Shown here piece after piece: positions 1 to 8,257 of a stretch of DNA of 64,000 bases. The notes under the pieces were generated by a model, which did no database searches, was not told the DNA's origin, and was given only the letters and a program-made list of their open reading frames with translations. The stretch covers positions 62,001 through 126,000 of the forward strand of contig NZ_WSZK01000015.1 of assembly GCF_009791395.1 (NCBI RefSeq). Direction: 5' to 3'. The position numbers and the translations under genes are program-made. The stretch's first letter is position 1. Each line of letters opens with the position of its first letter. This DNA comes from Halomarina oriensis (lineage in GTDB: Archaea > Halobacteriota > Halobacteria > Halobacteriales > Haloarculaceae).

Positions 1-587
1 GCACCCAGTGCGCGGGCGACCTGCACCGCGGAGAGACCGACGCCGCCACAGCCATGGACCGCCAGCCACTCGCCCGCACCGATGGCCGCGCGGTGTTCGA
101 GCGCGTGGAACGCGGTGACGTAGCGACAGCCGAGGGCGGCCATCGCCGTCGGAGAGACGCTCTCGGGTAACGGAACGAGGTTGTAGTCCGCGGCGGGGAC
201 GGCGACGAACTCCGCGAACGCGCCCGGTGCGTCGGCCTCGAAGCCCAGTGCCGTGCCGTTCGGGCAGACGTTGCCTCGGCCCGAGTGACAGTACGAACAG
301 GTGCCGTCACCGAGGCAGAACGGGACGGCCACTCGGTCGCCCTCCGCGATGGTCTGGACGTCCGCGCCGACGTCGACGACGTGTCCGGCGGGTTCGTGGC
401 CGAGCACCTGCCCTCGTGGCACGCGGTCGTCCACCCAGTCGCCGTGACCCTGCCACGCGTGCCAGTCCGAGCGACAGATGCCGCAGGCTTCCACCTCGAC
501 GACGACCCCGTCCGGAGGTGCGGTCGGTCGGTCGCGCTCCTCGATTTCGAGCGGTTCGCCGTACTCCCGGACGACTGCGGCGCGCAT
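1..587 (-). CDS. Zinc-dependent alcohol dehydrogenase, C-terminal part outside the window
   Basis: Medium-chain NAD(P)-dependent alcohol dehydrogenase; about 195 N-terminal residues are visible. The start MRAAVVREYGEP is typical. The catalytic zinc motif CGICRSD (about residues 35-41) and GHE (about 63-65) are intact. A structural-zinc Cys cluster follows (CSYCHSG and further Cys, about 108-120). The beginning of the nucleotide-binding motif, CGGVGLSAVQVARALG, lies at the window edge. The stop codon is beyond position 1. The substrate cannot be read from the sequence. The gene looks ordinary and full-strength up to the edge. Confidence 0.9.
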   Translation of the reverse strand, partial: MRAAVVREYGEPLEIEERDRPTAPPDGVVVEVEACGICRSDWHAWQGHGDWVDDRVPRGQVLGHEPAGHVVDVGADVQTIAEGDRVAVPFCLGDGTCSYCHSGRGNVCPNGTALGFEADAPGAFAEFVAVPAADYNLVPLPESVSPTAMAALGCRYVTAFHALEHRAAIGAGEWLAVHGCGGVGLSAVQVARALG

Positions 588-737
588 GGTCGCGGTTCGT
601 AGGGGTGGTGGTTAACTGTCCCTGCGTGCCTCGCGGTCGCTCTGGCGTCGCTACCATCGAGAGACTGGCGACCGTCGCGCGACCGTTCCGATATGTGACA
701 TATGTCGTAGCCGCTCTGTTCGGTTCTGTTTCCCTCT

Positions 738-1070
738 TCAGCGGTGTATCAGGCCCAGAACCCGACTTCGAACGTCGTCGGCGGAGGCGAACGTCTGATC
801 GTCCGTCGAAGCGAGGACTTCTCCGAGGGGTTTCACCCCGTCTTGGGTCTCGACTTCGTAGTCGCCGTAGGTCTCGACCAACTCCGTCGTCGTGGTCGGA
901 TACGCCTGCGTTTCGAGTGCCTCGTCCAGGTCACCAAGTCGCCCTTCTGGGTCGCCAGGCATCGGCTGGTCTTCATCGGCGTAATCACGTACCTTCTCTC
1001 GTCTCCGCTCTGGCTGGCGTCGCTCTTCGTCGTCCGCTCGGCCGTCTCGTTTCTGCTCGCTGTTCGTCAT
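738..1070 (-). CDS. DUF5789 family protein (haloarchaeal)
   Basis: A 110-residue acidic protein. The N-terminal third is highly charged and probably disordered. The C-terminal part carries the pattern I associate with the haloarchaeal DUF5789 family: LGDLDEALETQAYPTTTTEL, then YGDYEVE, then LGEVL, ending with an SADDVRSRVLG helix. Its function is unknown; related proteins are small cytosolic proteins with a two-helix C-terminus. It stands alone between the alcohol dehydrogenase and the clamp-loader gene. No signal peptide or membrane segment is visible. Confidence 0.75.
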   Translation of the reverse strand: MTNSEQKRDGRADDEERRQPERRREKVRDYADEDQPMPGDPEGRLGDLDEALETQAYPTTTTELVETYGDYEVETQDGVKPLGEVLASTDDQTFASADDVRSRVLGLIHR

Positions 1071-1268
1071 CTCCTCCTATACGAGAGCCGTTCACATAAC
1101 GGTGCAGGCATCCCTTTGAGCAACTCTCACCCGCCCGATTGACGTTCGCGTGGACTACCTCGGCTCGGCCGCTCGAACAGCGGTACACTCGCGACACAGT
1201 CCGTCGCCAGGCGTCCGCCAGCCAGCATGTATCGTCCGTCCGACCGACGCCCTCGACGACGTGTGCCG

Positions 1269-2711
1269 TCAGTAGAAGTCGGCCAGCCCCGACTGCTGGT
1301 CGCCGCTCTCCTCTCCGTCCGGGTCTTCCGATTCGGTATCGGTCGCGTTCGCGTCGTCGTTCGTCGCTTCGTCCAGTTCCGCCTCGGCGTCCTCGTCGTC
1401 GAACTCACCGCCCGCGAACGCGCCGTCGGAGTGCTCGACGGCCGCCTCCTCGCGTAACTGCTGGGCGTCCTCGACGATGGACTGGACCTTGTTCGTGTCC
1501 TCGCCACTGCCGGTGACGAACGCGACGTGTTTCGCCTCCAGCTCGTAGGCCGCGGCCATCCGCACCGTCAACTCGCGGTTCTTGCAGTGGTGGGTCATCA
1601 CTTCGAGGTACGGCAGCACCTGCTTGCGGGCGCTGGCCATCGACATCCCGCCCGTCTCGGCGATGTGTCGAGCGACGTAGTCGCGTTTGTCCCGCGAGGC
1701 GCGCGAACTGCCGAGTTTGCGCCAGTAGCTCGGTGGGCCGTAGCGTGTCCACCCGCCTTTCTGTCCGGAGCGTGCGGCGGCGACGCCGGCGGTCATGTTG
1801 TCGCTCGCGTAGCGCCAGTAGGAGTAGTTCTGCGTCGCCCGGACCCGACCCAGCCAGCGGTCGGCGTTGGCGAGGAAGCCGTAGGCGTCGGCGAGTTCGG
1901 TGCCGTGGTAGTCTTTCGGGAGGTTGTCCTCGATCCAGTTCACCATGTCGTCGGGCGTCTCGTCGACGTCGTAGGAGAACTTCAGTGCGCCCTCGGCGTC
2001 CTCCTCTTTGAACACCGCGTCGAGCAACTGGAAGATGCCCTCCGTCTTGTCGCGGCCGCCCGCCGTCACGTCCTCCTTGCGGACCTTCTCGCGGCCCTCG
2101 GCGGTCGCTTGCAGGTCCTTGACCGCCCCGCGCAGGTCCCCCGAGTTCGCCTCCGCGATAGCGTCGAGCGCGTCGGGTTCGTACTGGAGGTCCTCCTTCC
2201 GGCAGATGTCCCGGAGGACGGGGACGATAGAGCGCACCGAGACGTCGCGGAACTCGATGTCCTCACAGGCGTTCCGGAGGCCGTTGGACATGTCGTAGAA
2301 CTCGTTGGCGATGAGCACCATCGGCTGTTCGGCCTCCTTGACGAGTTTCGTGATGGCCCCCGACCCGCCCCGGTCGGCGTTGCCGTGGATGTTGTCCGCC
2401 TCGTCGAGGATGATGAGTTGGCGACCCGTCCCCGAGAGCGACCGGTTCATCGCCGCACCGCCGGCGTACTGCTCGATGTCGGCTTTCGTGCGCTGGTCGC
2501 TCGCGTTCAGTTCGATGGTCGGCCAGCCCATGTCGTTGGCGAGCGCGTGAGCGGCGCTGGTCTTGCCGACGCCCGGCGACCCGTGGACGATGACCGCCTG
2601 CCGGTGGTCGTCCCACGACTTCGCCCACTGGTGGAGCGCCTTGCGGGCCTTGTCGTTCCCCCGGACCTCCGCCAGCGTCGTCGGCCGGTACGTCTCCGTC
2701 CAGTCAGCCAT
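1269..2711 (-). CDS. rfcL: Replication factor C large subunit
   Basis: Large subunit of the archaeal clamp loader, which opens and loads PCNA at primer-template junctions. The protein is 480 residues. The Walker A motif HGSPGVGKTSAAHAL is near residue 45, Walker B (LIILDEADN) near 100, and an SRC-like arginine region follows. The acidic Asp/Glu-rich C-terminus ends in QQSGLADFY, a PIP-box-like motif (Q..L..FY) expected to bind PCNA. I chose ATG 2711 (MADWTETYRPTT), because family members begin here; the open frame continues upstream to 2855 without homologous sequence. It is divergent from the operon at 2839. Confidence 0.95.
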   Translation of the reverse strand: MADWTETYRPTTLAEVRGNDKARKALHQWAKSWDDHRQAVIVHGSPGVGKTSAAHALANDMGWPTIELNASDQRTKADIEQYAGGAAMNRSLSGTGRQLIILDEADNIHGNADRGGSGAITKLVKEAEQPMVLIANEFYDMSNGLRNACEDIEFRDVSVRSIVPVLRDICRKEDLQYEPDALDAIAEANSGDLRGAVKDLQATAEGREKVRKEDVTAGGRDKTEGIFQLLDAVFKEEDAEGALKFSYDVDETPDDMVNWIEDNLPKDYHGTELADAYGFLANADRWLGRVRATQNYSYWRYASDNMTAGVAAARSGQKGGWTRYGPPSYWRKLGSSRASRDKRDYVARHIAETGGMSMASARKQVLPYLEVMTHHCKNRELTVRMAAAYELEAKHVAFVTGSGEDTNKVQSIVEDAQQLREEAAVEHSDGAFAGGEFDDEDAEAELDEATNDDANATDTESEDPDGEESGDQQSGLADFY

Positions 2712-2795
2712 TACCGTCTCGTGGTCGGAGCGGCGGGTAATGGTTTCGGAGCGCCGGCCGTCAGCGTCGGCTGCCGCGTCCTCCCGGACACGACA

Positions 2796-2814
2796 GTTCG
2801 GCGAAACACCGAAC
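2796..2814. promoter_or_regulatory. Inverted repeat between rfcL and the FkbM operon
   Basis: GTTCGG and CCGAAC form 6-bp arms separated by CGAAACA, in the 127-bp divergent intergenic region. It lies about 25-43 bases upstream of the proposed GTG start of the FkbM gene. It could be an operator or mere coincidence in GC-rich DNA; there is no second copy nearby. Confidence 0.25.
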
Positions 2815-2838
2815 AGCCTGCCGCCCGTGTCTGTCTCA

Positions 2839-3561
2839 GTGTCCGTCTCACTCACCCGGCGGTCGACCGACCGAGCACGCCGAACCGGCCTCGGCCTGTA
2901 CCACCGGGCGGCGTCGCTGAACTACGCCTACGGGGTGGCGACGACGAAACGCACCGTCGCCGGCCCGTATCGGAGCTACGAACCGTGGAACAGCCACGGC
3001 GACGACTCCGGACTGGCGGCGCTCGGGACGCTGCCCGACGACGCCGTCGTCGTCGACGCCGGCGCACACGTCGGCGAGTACGCCCTCCCGCTGGCGGCGG
3101 CCGGCCGAACCGTCCACGCGGTCGAACCCGACCCCGTCGCCGCCGAGCGCCTCCGGGCGAACCGGTCGGCGACCGGCGTCGAGTCGCGGGTGACGGTCCA
3201 CGACTGTGGCCTCGGTGACCGCGACGGGACGGCGACGTTCTACCGCTCGTCGGCCCCGAAAGGGTCGGCGTTCGACGAGACGGCGGCGACCCGGTGGGGG
3301 GCGCGGGTCGTCGAACGCGTCGACAGACGGGTCGCTCGCCTCGACACGCTGGTCGACGACCTCCCACCACCGGACGCACTGAAACTCGACGTCGAGGGTG
3401 CGGAACTCGCGGCACTCCGCGGGGCCGAACGGACGCTCCGCGAGCACCGACCGCTGGTCGTCGTCGAACCACACGGCACCGACCGCGAACTCCGCGCCGA
3501 ACTCGTCGCGTTCGGCTACGCCGTCGACCCGTACGGCGACTGCTGGGTGTGTCGGCCGTGA
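2839..3561 (+). CDS. FkbM family methyltransferase
   Basis: A SAM-dependent methyltransferase of the FkbM type, usually O-methylating sugars or polyketides; 240 residues from the chosen GTG. Motif I is VVVDAGAHVGEYALPLA (about residues 67-83), followed by VHAVEPDP. The FkbM signature LKLDVEGAELAALRGAE is near 180-196, and VVVEPH follows. The start is uncertain: GTG at 2827 and at 2839 are both in frame and no ATG is close; 2839 leaves a short basic N-terminus. It is the first gene of the operon and overlaps the next gene by GTGA. Confidence 0.85.
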   Translation: MSVSLTRRSTDRARRTGLGLYHRAASLNYAYGVATTKRTVAGPYRSYEPWNSHGDDSGLAALGTLPDDAVVVDAGAHVGEYALPLAAAGRTVHAVEPDPVAAERLRANRSATGVESRVTVHDCGLGDRDGTATFYRSSAPKGSAFDETAATRWGARVVERVDRRVARLDTLVDDLPPPDALKLDVEGAELAALRGAERTLREHRPLVVVEPHGTDRELRAELVAFGYAVDPYGDCWVCRP

Positions 3562-4367
3562 GCGAGGTCGACCGCCGGCCGTCGGTCCCCGACCGTGTCC
3601 GTCGAACGTGGCTGGCGTGGGTCGGGGTCGCACTCCTCGCGCTCGTGCTCGGGGCCACGCTCGTCGCCCAGCGGATGACGGACTCGACGGGCCTGTGGTG
3701 GGCGCTGCTCGCCGGCGTGGTCGCCGTCGCACTGCTCGCCTACGTCCGTCTCCTCCTCGACCGGAACCGACCGGTCGACGCCGGCGAGGGGAGCGCGCTG
3801 CCCCCCGCCCGCTACGCGACGTTCGGACTCGCCAACGCGCTGACGACGGGGCGAGGACTGCTCCTCGCGGTACTCGCGGGACTGTTCGCCGTCCCGAATC
3901 CCGGCTGGCTCCCGGCGCTCCTGTACGGAAGCGTCGTGCTCCTCGACGTTCTGGACGGTCCGGTCGCCCGTGCCCGCGACCGGACCTCCGTGCTCGGGAC
4001 GCGCCTCGACACGGCCGTCGACGCCGCCGGACTGCTCGTCGCGGGCGGCCTCGGTGTCGCGCTCGGGACGCTCCCCGTCTGGTTTCTCGCCGTCGGCGCG
4101 GCCCGGTACTGCTACGTCGCTGGACTGTGGTGGCGTCGTCGCCGCGGACTCCACGTCGGGACGCTCCCGCCGAGTCGCGTCCGGCGGCCGCTGGCGGCGC
4201 TCCAGATGGTCGTGACGGCGGCCGCGCTCGCTCCCGTCGTCGGCCCGCCCGTGACGACGCTCGTCGCCACCGTGGCGATGACGCCGTTCGTCGTCGGGTT
4301 CTCTCTGGACTACCGGGCCGTCACGAGTCGGGACGTTAAGCAGTCGGCGGCCCAACGGCCGGTATGA
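3558..4367 (+). CDS. CDP-alcohol phosphatidyltransferase family protein
   Basis: An integral membrane enzyme that transfers a phospho-alcohol group from a CDP-alcohol to an acceptor with release of CMP; 269 residues. The full catalytic signature D-G-x2-A-R-x8-G-x3-D-x3-D is present: DGPVARARDRTSVLGTRLD followed by TAVD. About six hydrophobic segments surround it, and the first two (residues 10-60) precede the catalytic core. The GTG start overlaps the FkbM stop as GTGA, and the stop overlaps the next ATG as ATGA, so it is translationally coupled on both sides. Its location beside a pterin synthase homologue and a glycosyltransferase is unusual for housekeeping phospholipid synthesis. Confidence 0.9.
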   Translation: MSEVDRRPSVPDRVRRTWLAWVGVALLALVLGATLVAQRMTDSTGLWWALLAGVVAVALLAYVRLLLDRNRPVDAGEGSALPPARYATFGLANALTTGRGLLLAVLAGLFAVPNPGWLPALLYGSVVLLDVLDGPVARARDRTSVLGTRLDTAVDAAGLLVAGGLGVALGTLPVWFLAVGAARYCYVAGLWWRRRRGLHVGTLPPSRVRRPLAALQMVVTAAALAPVVGPPVTTLVATVAMTPFVVGFSLDYRAVTSRDVKQSAAQRPV

Positions 4368-4774
4368 ACGTCGCCGCTCGCAGCGCCCTCTCGCTGCTCG
4401 CCCGTGCGGTGGTGGTAGTGGTCCTCGCCGGGCCGGCGGTGGGGAAGGTGCTGGACTACGGCGGGCAGGTCGCCTTCTTCGAGAGCCTCGGTCTGCCCGC
4501 TCCCGGCCTCCTCGTCGCCCTCTCGGCGGCCGTCGAACTCGCCGCGCTGGTCGGCGTCGGCCTCGGTGTCGCGGGCCGACTGCTCGCGGTACCGCTCGTC
4601 GTGAACATGCTCGTGGCCGTCGTCGCCGGCGCACCGAACCCCGCGAACCTCGCCGTGCTGGCGGGGGCGCTCGTCGTCCTCGCACTGGGGACGGGGCCGT
4701 ACTCGCTGTGGTCGCCCGCCGTCGAGCGGCGGATGCCGTCGCCGGGGACCGACTCCGACCGAGGTGGTCGATGA
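4364..4774 (+). CDS. DoxX-like four-helix membrane protein
   Basis: A 136-residue protein with four predicted membrane helices and short loops. The first helix contains AGPAVGKVLDY and the second AAVELAALVGVGLGVAGRL, which matches the DoxX/MauE-like pattern of small redox-associated membrane proteins. No Cys pair is visible. It overlaps both neighbours by ATGA. What it does here is unknown; it could be a membrane partner of the dehydrogenase encoded directly downstream. Confidence 0.7.
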   Translation: MNVAARSALSLLARAVVVVVLAGPAVGKVLDYGGQVAFFESLGLPAPGLLVALSAAVELAALVGVGLGVAGRLLAVPLVVNMLVAVVAGAPNPANLAVLAGALVVLALGTGPYSLWSPAVERRMPSPGTDSDRGGR

Positions 4775-5766
4775 GTCGTCGCGTCCGCTTCGTCGCCCCG
4801 TCCGAGGTTCGGGTCGAGGACCGCCCGACACCGACGCCCGACACCGGCGAGGTGCTGGTCCGCGCCGCGGTGTCGGCGGTCAGTCCCGGCACCGAACTGC
4901 TCGTCTACCGCGGGACCGTTCCGACCGAGGACGGCGAGACGCTGGGCGCGCTCGACGGGGACCGCTCGTACCCGCTGTCGTACGGCTACGCCACCGTCGG
5001 CCGCGTCGAGGCCGTCGGCGACGGCGTCGACTCGAAGTGGCTCGACCGTCGGGTGTTCGCCTACGCCCCCCACGGCGAGCACGTCGTTGCCCCCGTCGAC
5101 GACGTGGTACCCGTCCCCGAGGACGTGCCGAGCGACGAGGCGGCCCTCCTCGCCAGTGTAGAGACGGCGCTCACGTTCGCGCTCGACGCCACACCCCGTG
5201 TCGGCGAGCGCATCGTCGTGTTCGGACAGGGGGTCGTCGGCCTCCTGACGACCGGCCTCCTCGCAGAGACGGCACTGACGACGGTGGTCGCCGCCGACTG
5301 CTACGGGCAGCGCCGGGCGCTCGCGGAGCGCTTCGGCGCGAGCGAGACCGTCGAGGCACCCGTCGACGGGACGCTCGCCGAGCGGTTCCCCGAGGGGGTG
5401 GACCTCGCCGTCGAGGTGAGCGGCGACCCCGACGCGCTGGACGAGGCCATCGACGCGACGGGCTACGGCGGACGTGTCCTCGTCGGGTCGTGGTACGGCA
5501 CCAAGCGCGCGAACCTCGCGCTCGGCGGGTCGTTCCACCGCGACCGCATCGAGATACGGAGCAGCCAGGTCAGCACCATCGCCCCCGACCTGCGTGGGCG
5601 CTGGGACCGCGAACGACGCTGGAGTGCCGCGTGGGACGCGATTCGGAGCCTCCCCGTCGACCGCCTGCTCACCCACCGAATCCCCGTCTCGGACGCACCG
5701 CGGGCGTACCGCCTGCTCGACGAGCGCCCCGAGGAGGCGGTCGGCGTACTCCTGACTCACGACTGA
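4771..5766 (+). CDS. MDR-family dehydrogenase without catalytic zinc ligands
   Basis: A medium-chain dehydrogenase/reductase of 331 residues. The nucleotide-binding motif VFGQGVVGLLTTGLLAE (about 152-168) is intact. The zinc-ligand Cys and His-Glu of classical alcohol dehydrogenases are absent: the sequence reads AVSPGTELLVYRG where CGxCxxD is expected and YGYATVG where GHE is expected. The structural Cys cluster is also missing. This resembles the BchC-like subgroup, which has a similar SxGTE motif. The start at ATG 4771 overlaps the previous stop as ATGA. The probable role is oxidation or reduction of a pathway intermediate made by the operon. Confidence 0.85.
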   Translation: MSRRVRFVAPSEVRVEDRPTPTPDTGEVLVRAAVSAVSPGTELLVYRGTVPTEDGETLGALDGDRSYPLSYGYATVGRVEAVGDGVDSKWLDRRVFAYAPHGEHVVAPVDDVVPVPEDVPSDEAALLASVETALTFALDATPRVGERIVVFGQGVVGLLTTGLLAETALTTVVAADCYGQRRALAERFGASETVEAPVDGTLAERFPEGVDLAVEVSGDPDALDEAIDATGYGGRVLVGSWYGTKRANLALGGSFHRDRIEIRSSQVSTIAPDLRGRWDRERRWSAAWDAIRSLPVDRLLTHRIPVSDAPRAYRLLDERPEEAVGVLLTHD

Positions 5767-5861
5767 GCCGCGAGCATCGACGAGTCGCCGGTCGACGATC
5801 CGGACGGCGACTGTCGGGTCGACGACTGGGGGTTGATACCGCGAGCGACGTAACGAGCGGT

Positions 5862-6284
5862 ATGTACACGGTCACGGTGACGGAAGCGTTCGTCGCCCAG
5901 CACGTCCTGACGGTCCCCGACCCCGGCCCCGAGGGTGACCTGCACGCCCACCAGTTCACGGCCCACGCCGAGTTCCGCGGGCCCACGCTCGGCGAGCACG
6001 ACTACCTGCTCGACATCGACGACGCGCGAGCGGCGCTGGCGGCCGTCGCCGACGACTACCGCGACACGACGCTCAACGACCGCGCGGGGTTCCTCGACCG
6101 CAACCCGAGCGTCGAACTGCTCGCACGACGGGTCCACGAGGCGCTGGTCGAAGCTCTCGACGCCCCTGGCGTCGAGGAACTGGTCGTCACCGTCGAGGAG
6201 GACGACGTGGCGAGCGTCGCCTACCACGCCCCCTTCGGCGACGGTAGACCAGAGGACGACGCGACGGAGCGCCGGACGGACTGA
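5862..6284 (+). CDS. 6-pyruvoyl/6-carboxy-tetrahydropterin synthase homologue with altered active site
   Basis: A T-fold pterin enzyme of the QueD/PTPS superfamily, 140 residues. The zinc site is recognisable: H14 in FVAQH, then H28 and H30 in LHAH. The catalytic Cys expected four residues before the HxH (C-x3-HGH in QueD) is replaced by Glu24 (E-G-D-L-H-A-H). The Asp-His pair before LND is not conserved (YRDTTLND). The C-terminal Glu before AYHAPF is kept. A Glu in this position is reported for the PTPS-III group that replaces dihydroneopterin aldolase, so ordinary queuosine or biopterin activity is unlikely. It follows a 95-bp gap and is coupled to the next gene by TGATG. Confidence 0.85.
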   Translation: MYTVTVTEAFVAQHVLTVPDPGPEGDLHAHQFTAHAEFRGPTLGEHDYLLDIDDARAALAAVADDYRDTTLNDRAGFLDRNPSVELLARRVHEALVEALDAPGVEELVVTVEEDDVASVAYHAPFGDGRPEDDATERRTD

Positions 6285-7375
6285 TGCACGTCGGTCTCGT
6301 CGTTCCGGGGTCGCTCGACACCGTCTCGGGGGGGTACTGCTACGACCGGCGACTCGTCTCGCACCTCCACGAGGCGGGTGACCGCGTCACCGTCGTCTCG
6401 CTGCCGACCGGCGGCTACCGGCGTCGCGTCGTCGACTCCCTCCGTCCACGCCTCCGCCGGGCGCTCGCCCGCCCGTTCGACGTCCTCGTCGAGGACGAAC
6501 TCGCCCACCCGTCGCTGGTCGGCGTCGCGCCGGACGTCCCACGCGTCGCCCTCGTCCACCTCCTGCGAGGGGCCGACCCGAGCGACCCGCACCGCCGGAG
6601 CGCCCGCCTGCTCGAACGCCGGTATCTCGGCCACGTGGACCACGTCGTGGCGACGAGCGACGCGACACGGCGAGCCGTCACCGACCTCGCGGACCGACCG
6701 ACGAGCGTCGTTCCGCCCGCTGGCGACCGCTTCGCACCGACCAGCGTCGACGCGGCGGCGATTCGGCGACGTGCTCACGAGGGTCCGCTGCGGGTCGCCA
6801 CGCTCGGTAGCGTCGTCCCACGGAAGGGACTGGACACGCTCGTCGCCGCACTGGCCCGTCTCGACACCGACTGGCGACTCACCGCGATGGGAGACACGAC
6901 GGGCGACCCCGCGTTCGTCCGCGCGGTGCGACAATCGGCCGCTCGGCGGGGCGTCTCCGACCGAGTGACGCTGACGGGTCGAGTCGAGGACGGGACCGTC
7001 GCCGGCCACCTGCGGCGCGCGCACGTCTTCGCACTCCCCTCGCGCTACGAACCGTTCGGCATCGCCGCGCTGGAGGCGATGGGGTTCGGTCTCCCCGCTC
7101 TCGCTACCACCGCCGGCGGCCCACCGGAGTTCGTCACCGACGGCGCGGACGGCTTCCTCGTCGACCCGGACGACCCGGAGTCGCTCGCCGCCCGCCTCGA
7201 CACGCTGGCGACCGACCGCGAGCGACTGGCGCGGATGGGCGTCGTCGCCCGCGGGACGTTCGAGACCGCGCCGTCGTGGGACGACCGGATGGCGACGTTC
7301 CGGACGGTGCTCGAACGGGTCGCGGCCGGGGACACACCGCCACGCGACCGACCGGCCGAAGAGGTGTCGCCGTGA
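6284..7375 (+). CDS. Glycosyltransferase family 4
   Basis: A retaining GT-B glycosyltransferase, 363 residues, cytosolic. The N-terminal acceptor-domain motif VSGGYCYDRRLV is near residue 15. The C-terminal nucleotide-sugar domain has GSVVPRKGLDTLV (about 190) and the family EX7E motif in YEPFGIAALEAMGFGLP. The ATG overlaps the stop of the pterin enzyme as TGATG, and its own stop overlaps the next gene as GTGA. The sugar and acceptor are unknown; the tight coupling makes a pterin or a membrane-bound carrier a reasonable acceptor guess. A G7 run near 6328 is in frame here. Confidence 0.9.
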   Translation: MHVGLVVPGSLDTVSGGYCYDRRLVSHLHEAGDRVTVVSLPTGGYRRRVVDSLRPRLRRALARPFDVLVEDELAHPSLVGVAPDVPRVALVHLLRGADPSDPHRRSARLLERRYLGHVDHVVATSDATRRAVTDLADRPTSVVPPAGDRFAPTSVDAAAIRRRAHEGPLRVATLGSVVPRKGLDTLVAALARLDTDWRLTAMGDTTGDPAFVRAVRQSAARRGVSDRVTLTGRVEDGTVAGHLRRAHVFALPSRYEPFGIAALEAMGFGLPALATTAGGPPEFVTDGADGFLVDPDDPESLAARLDTLATDRERLARMGVVARGTFETAPSWDDRMATFRTVLERVAAGDTPPRDRPAEEVSP

Positions 7376-8187
7376 CCGCCGGCGGGCCTCCCGTCGGCTA
7401 CCTGCTCGCCAAACGCGGCGTCGACGACCGGGCTATCGACCGGGCCACCCTCGAACGGTTCGTCGACGGCCTCCCGGCCGAACCGCGACTGCTCGACGTG
7501 GGCGGCGGCGTCGGGACGATGCTCGACCGCCTGCAGGAGTGGGACCTGGTGCCCGCAGGGACGCGCTACACGCTCCTCGACGCGGACGCCGCCCTCGTGG
7601 CGACGGCCCGCGAACGACTCGCCGACGTGCCCGTCGAGACGACGTTCGTCGCGGACGACCTGCTCGCGTTCGCGGACGGGACGGACCGACGGTACGACGC
7701 CTGTGTCGCCGCCGCCGTCCTGGACCTGCTCGACGGCGACCGGGCGCTGGACGCGCTGGCGACGCTCGCCCCTGGTGGCCTGCTCTACGCGCCGGTGACG
7801 TTCGACGGTGTCACGCTGTTCTCGCCGCCACGGCCCGACGACGAGCGAGTCCTCGGCTGGTACCACGACCACATGACCGCCCGCGACGGGTCGCCGGCGG
7901 GGGGCCGCCGACTGCTGGCCGCCCTCTCCCGGTCGGACTGCGACACGCTGGCCGTCGCGCCGAGCGACTGGCACGTCCACCCACCGTACCACGAGGGTGA
8001 GACACGGTTCCTCGCCGCCATCCTCGACACCGTCGAGGAGGCGCTGACGGGGTTCGACCCCGTCGAGAACGGGGTACTGAGCGCGTGGCTCACCGCCCGC
8101 CGCGACACGCTGGCGGCAGGTGAGTTGGCCTACGTCGCACACAACCTCGACGTGCTCGTGAGGCTGTCGGCACCACTCGAACACTGA
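7372..8187 (+). CDS. Class I SAM-dependent methyltransferase
   Basis: A 271-residue Rossmann-fold methyltransferase starting at GTG 7372 (overlap GTGA). Motif I is LLDVGGGVGTMLDRL (about 41-55), followed by YTLLDADAALVATARERL and a motif IV-like YDACVAAAVLDLL. The centre resembles methyltransferases acting on small molecules or lipids rather than RNA. It closes the operon that begins at 2839, and the next gene has its own upstream region. The N-terminal residues before GTG are open but not conserved in character. Confidence 0.85.
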   Translation: MTAGGPPVGYLLAKRGVDDRAIDRATLERFVDGLPAEPRLLDVGGGVGTMLDRLQEWDLVPAGTRYTLLDADAALVATARERLADVPVETTFVADDLLAFADGTDRRYDACVAAAVLDLLDGDRALDALATLAPGGLLYAPVTFDGVTLFSPPRPDDERVLGWYHDHMTARDGSPAGGRRLLAALSRSDCDTLAVAPSDWHVHPPYHEGETRFLAAILDTVEEALTGFDPVENGVLSAWLTARRDTLAAGELAYVAHNLDVLVRLSAPLEH

Positions 8188-8257
8188 CCGACTCCCGTAC
8201 GGCACGACCTCTCACGGTCGCCGAACGCTTTTTCTCCGGTCGGCCGTCGACTCGAGC

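Noticed and set aside
6328-6334. Run of seven G in the glycosyltransferase gene
   Set aside because: Checked as a possible frameshift; the frame is correct here because SGGYCYDRRL is a normal family motif.
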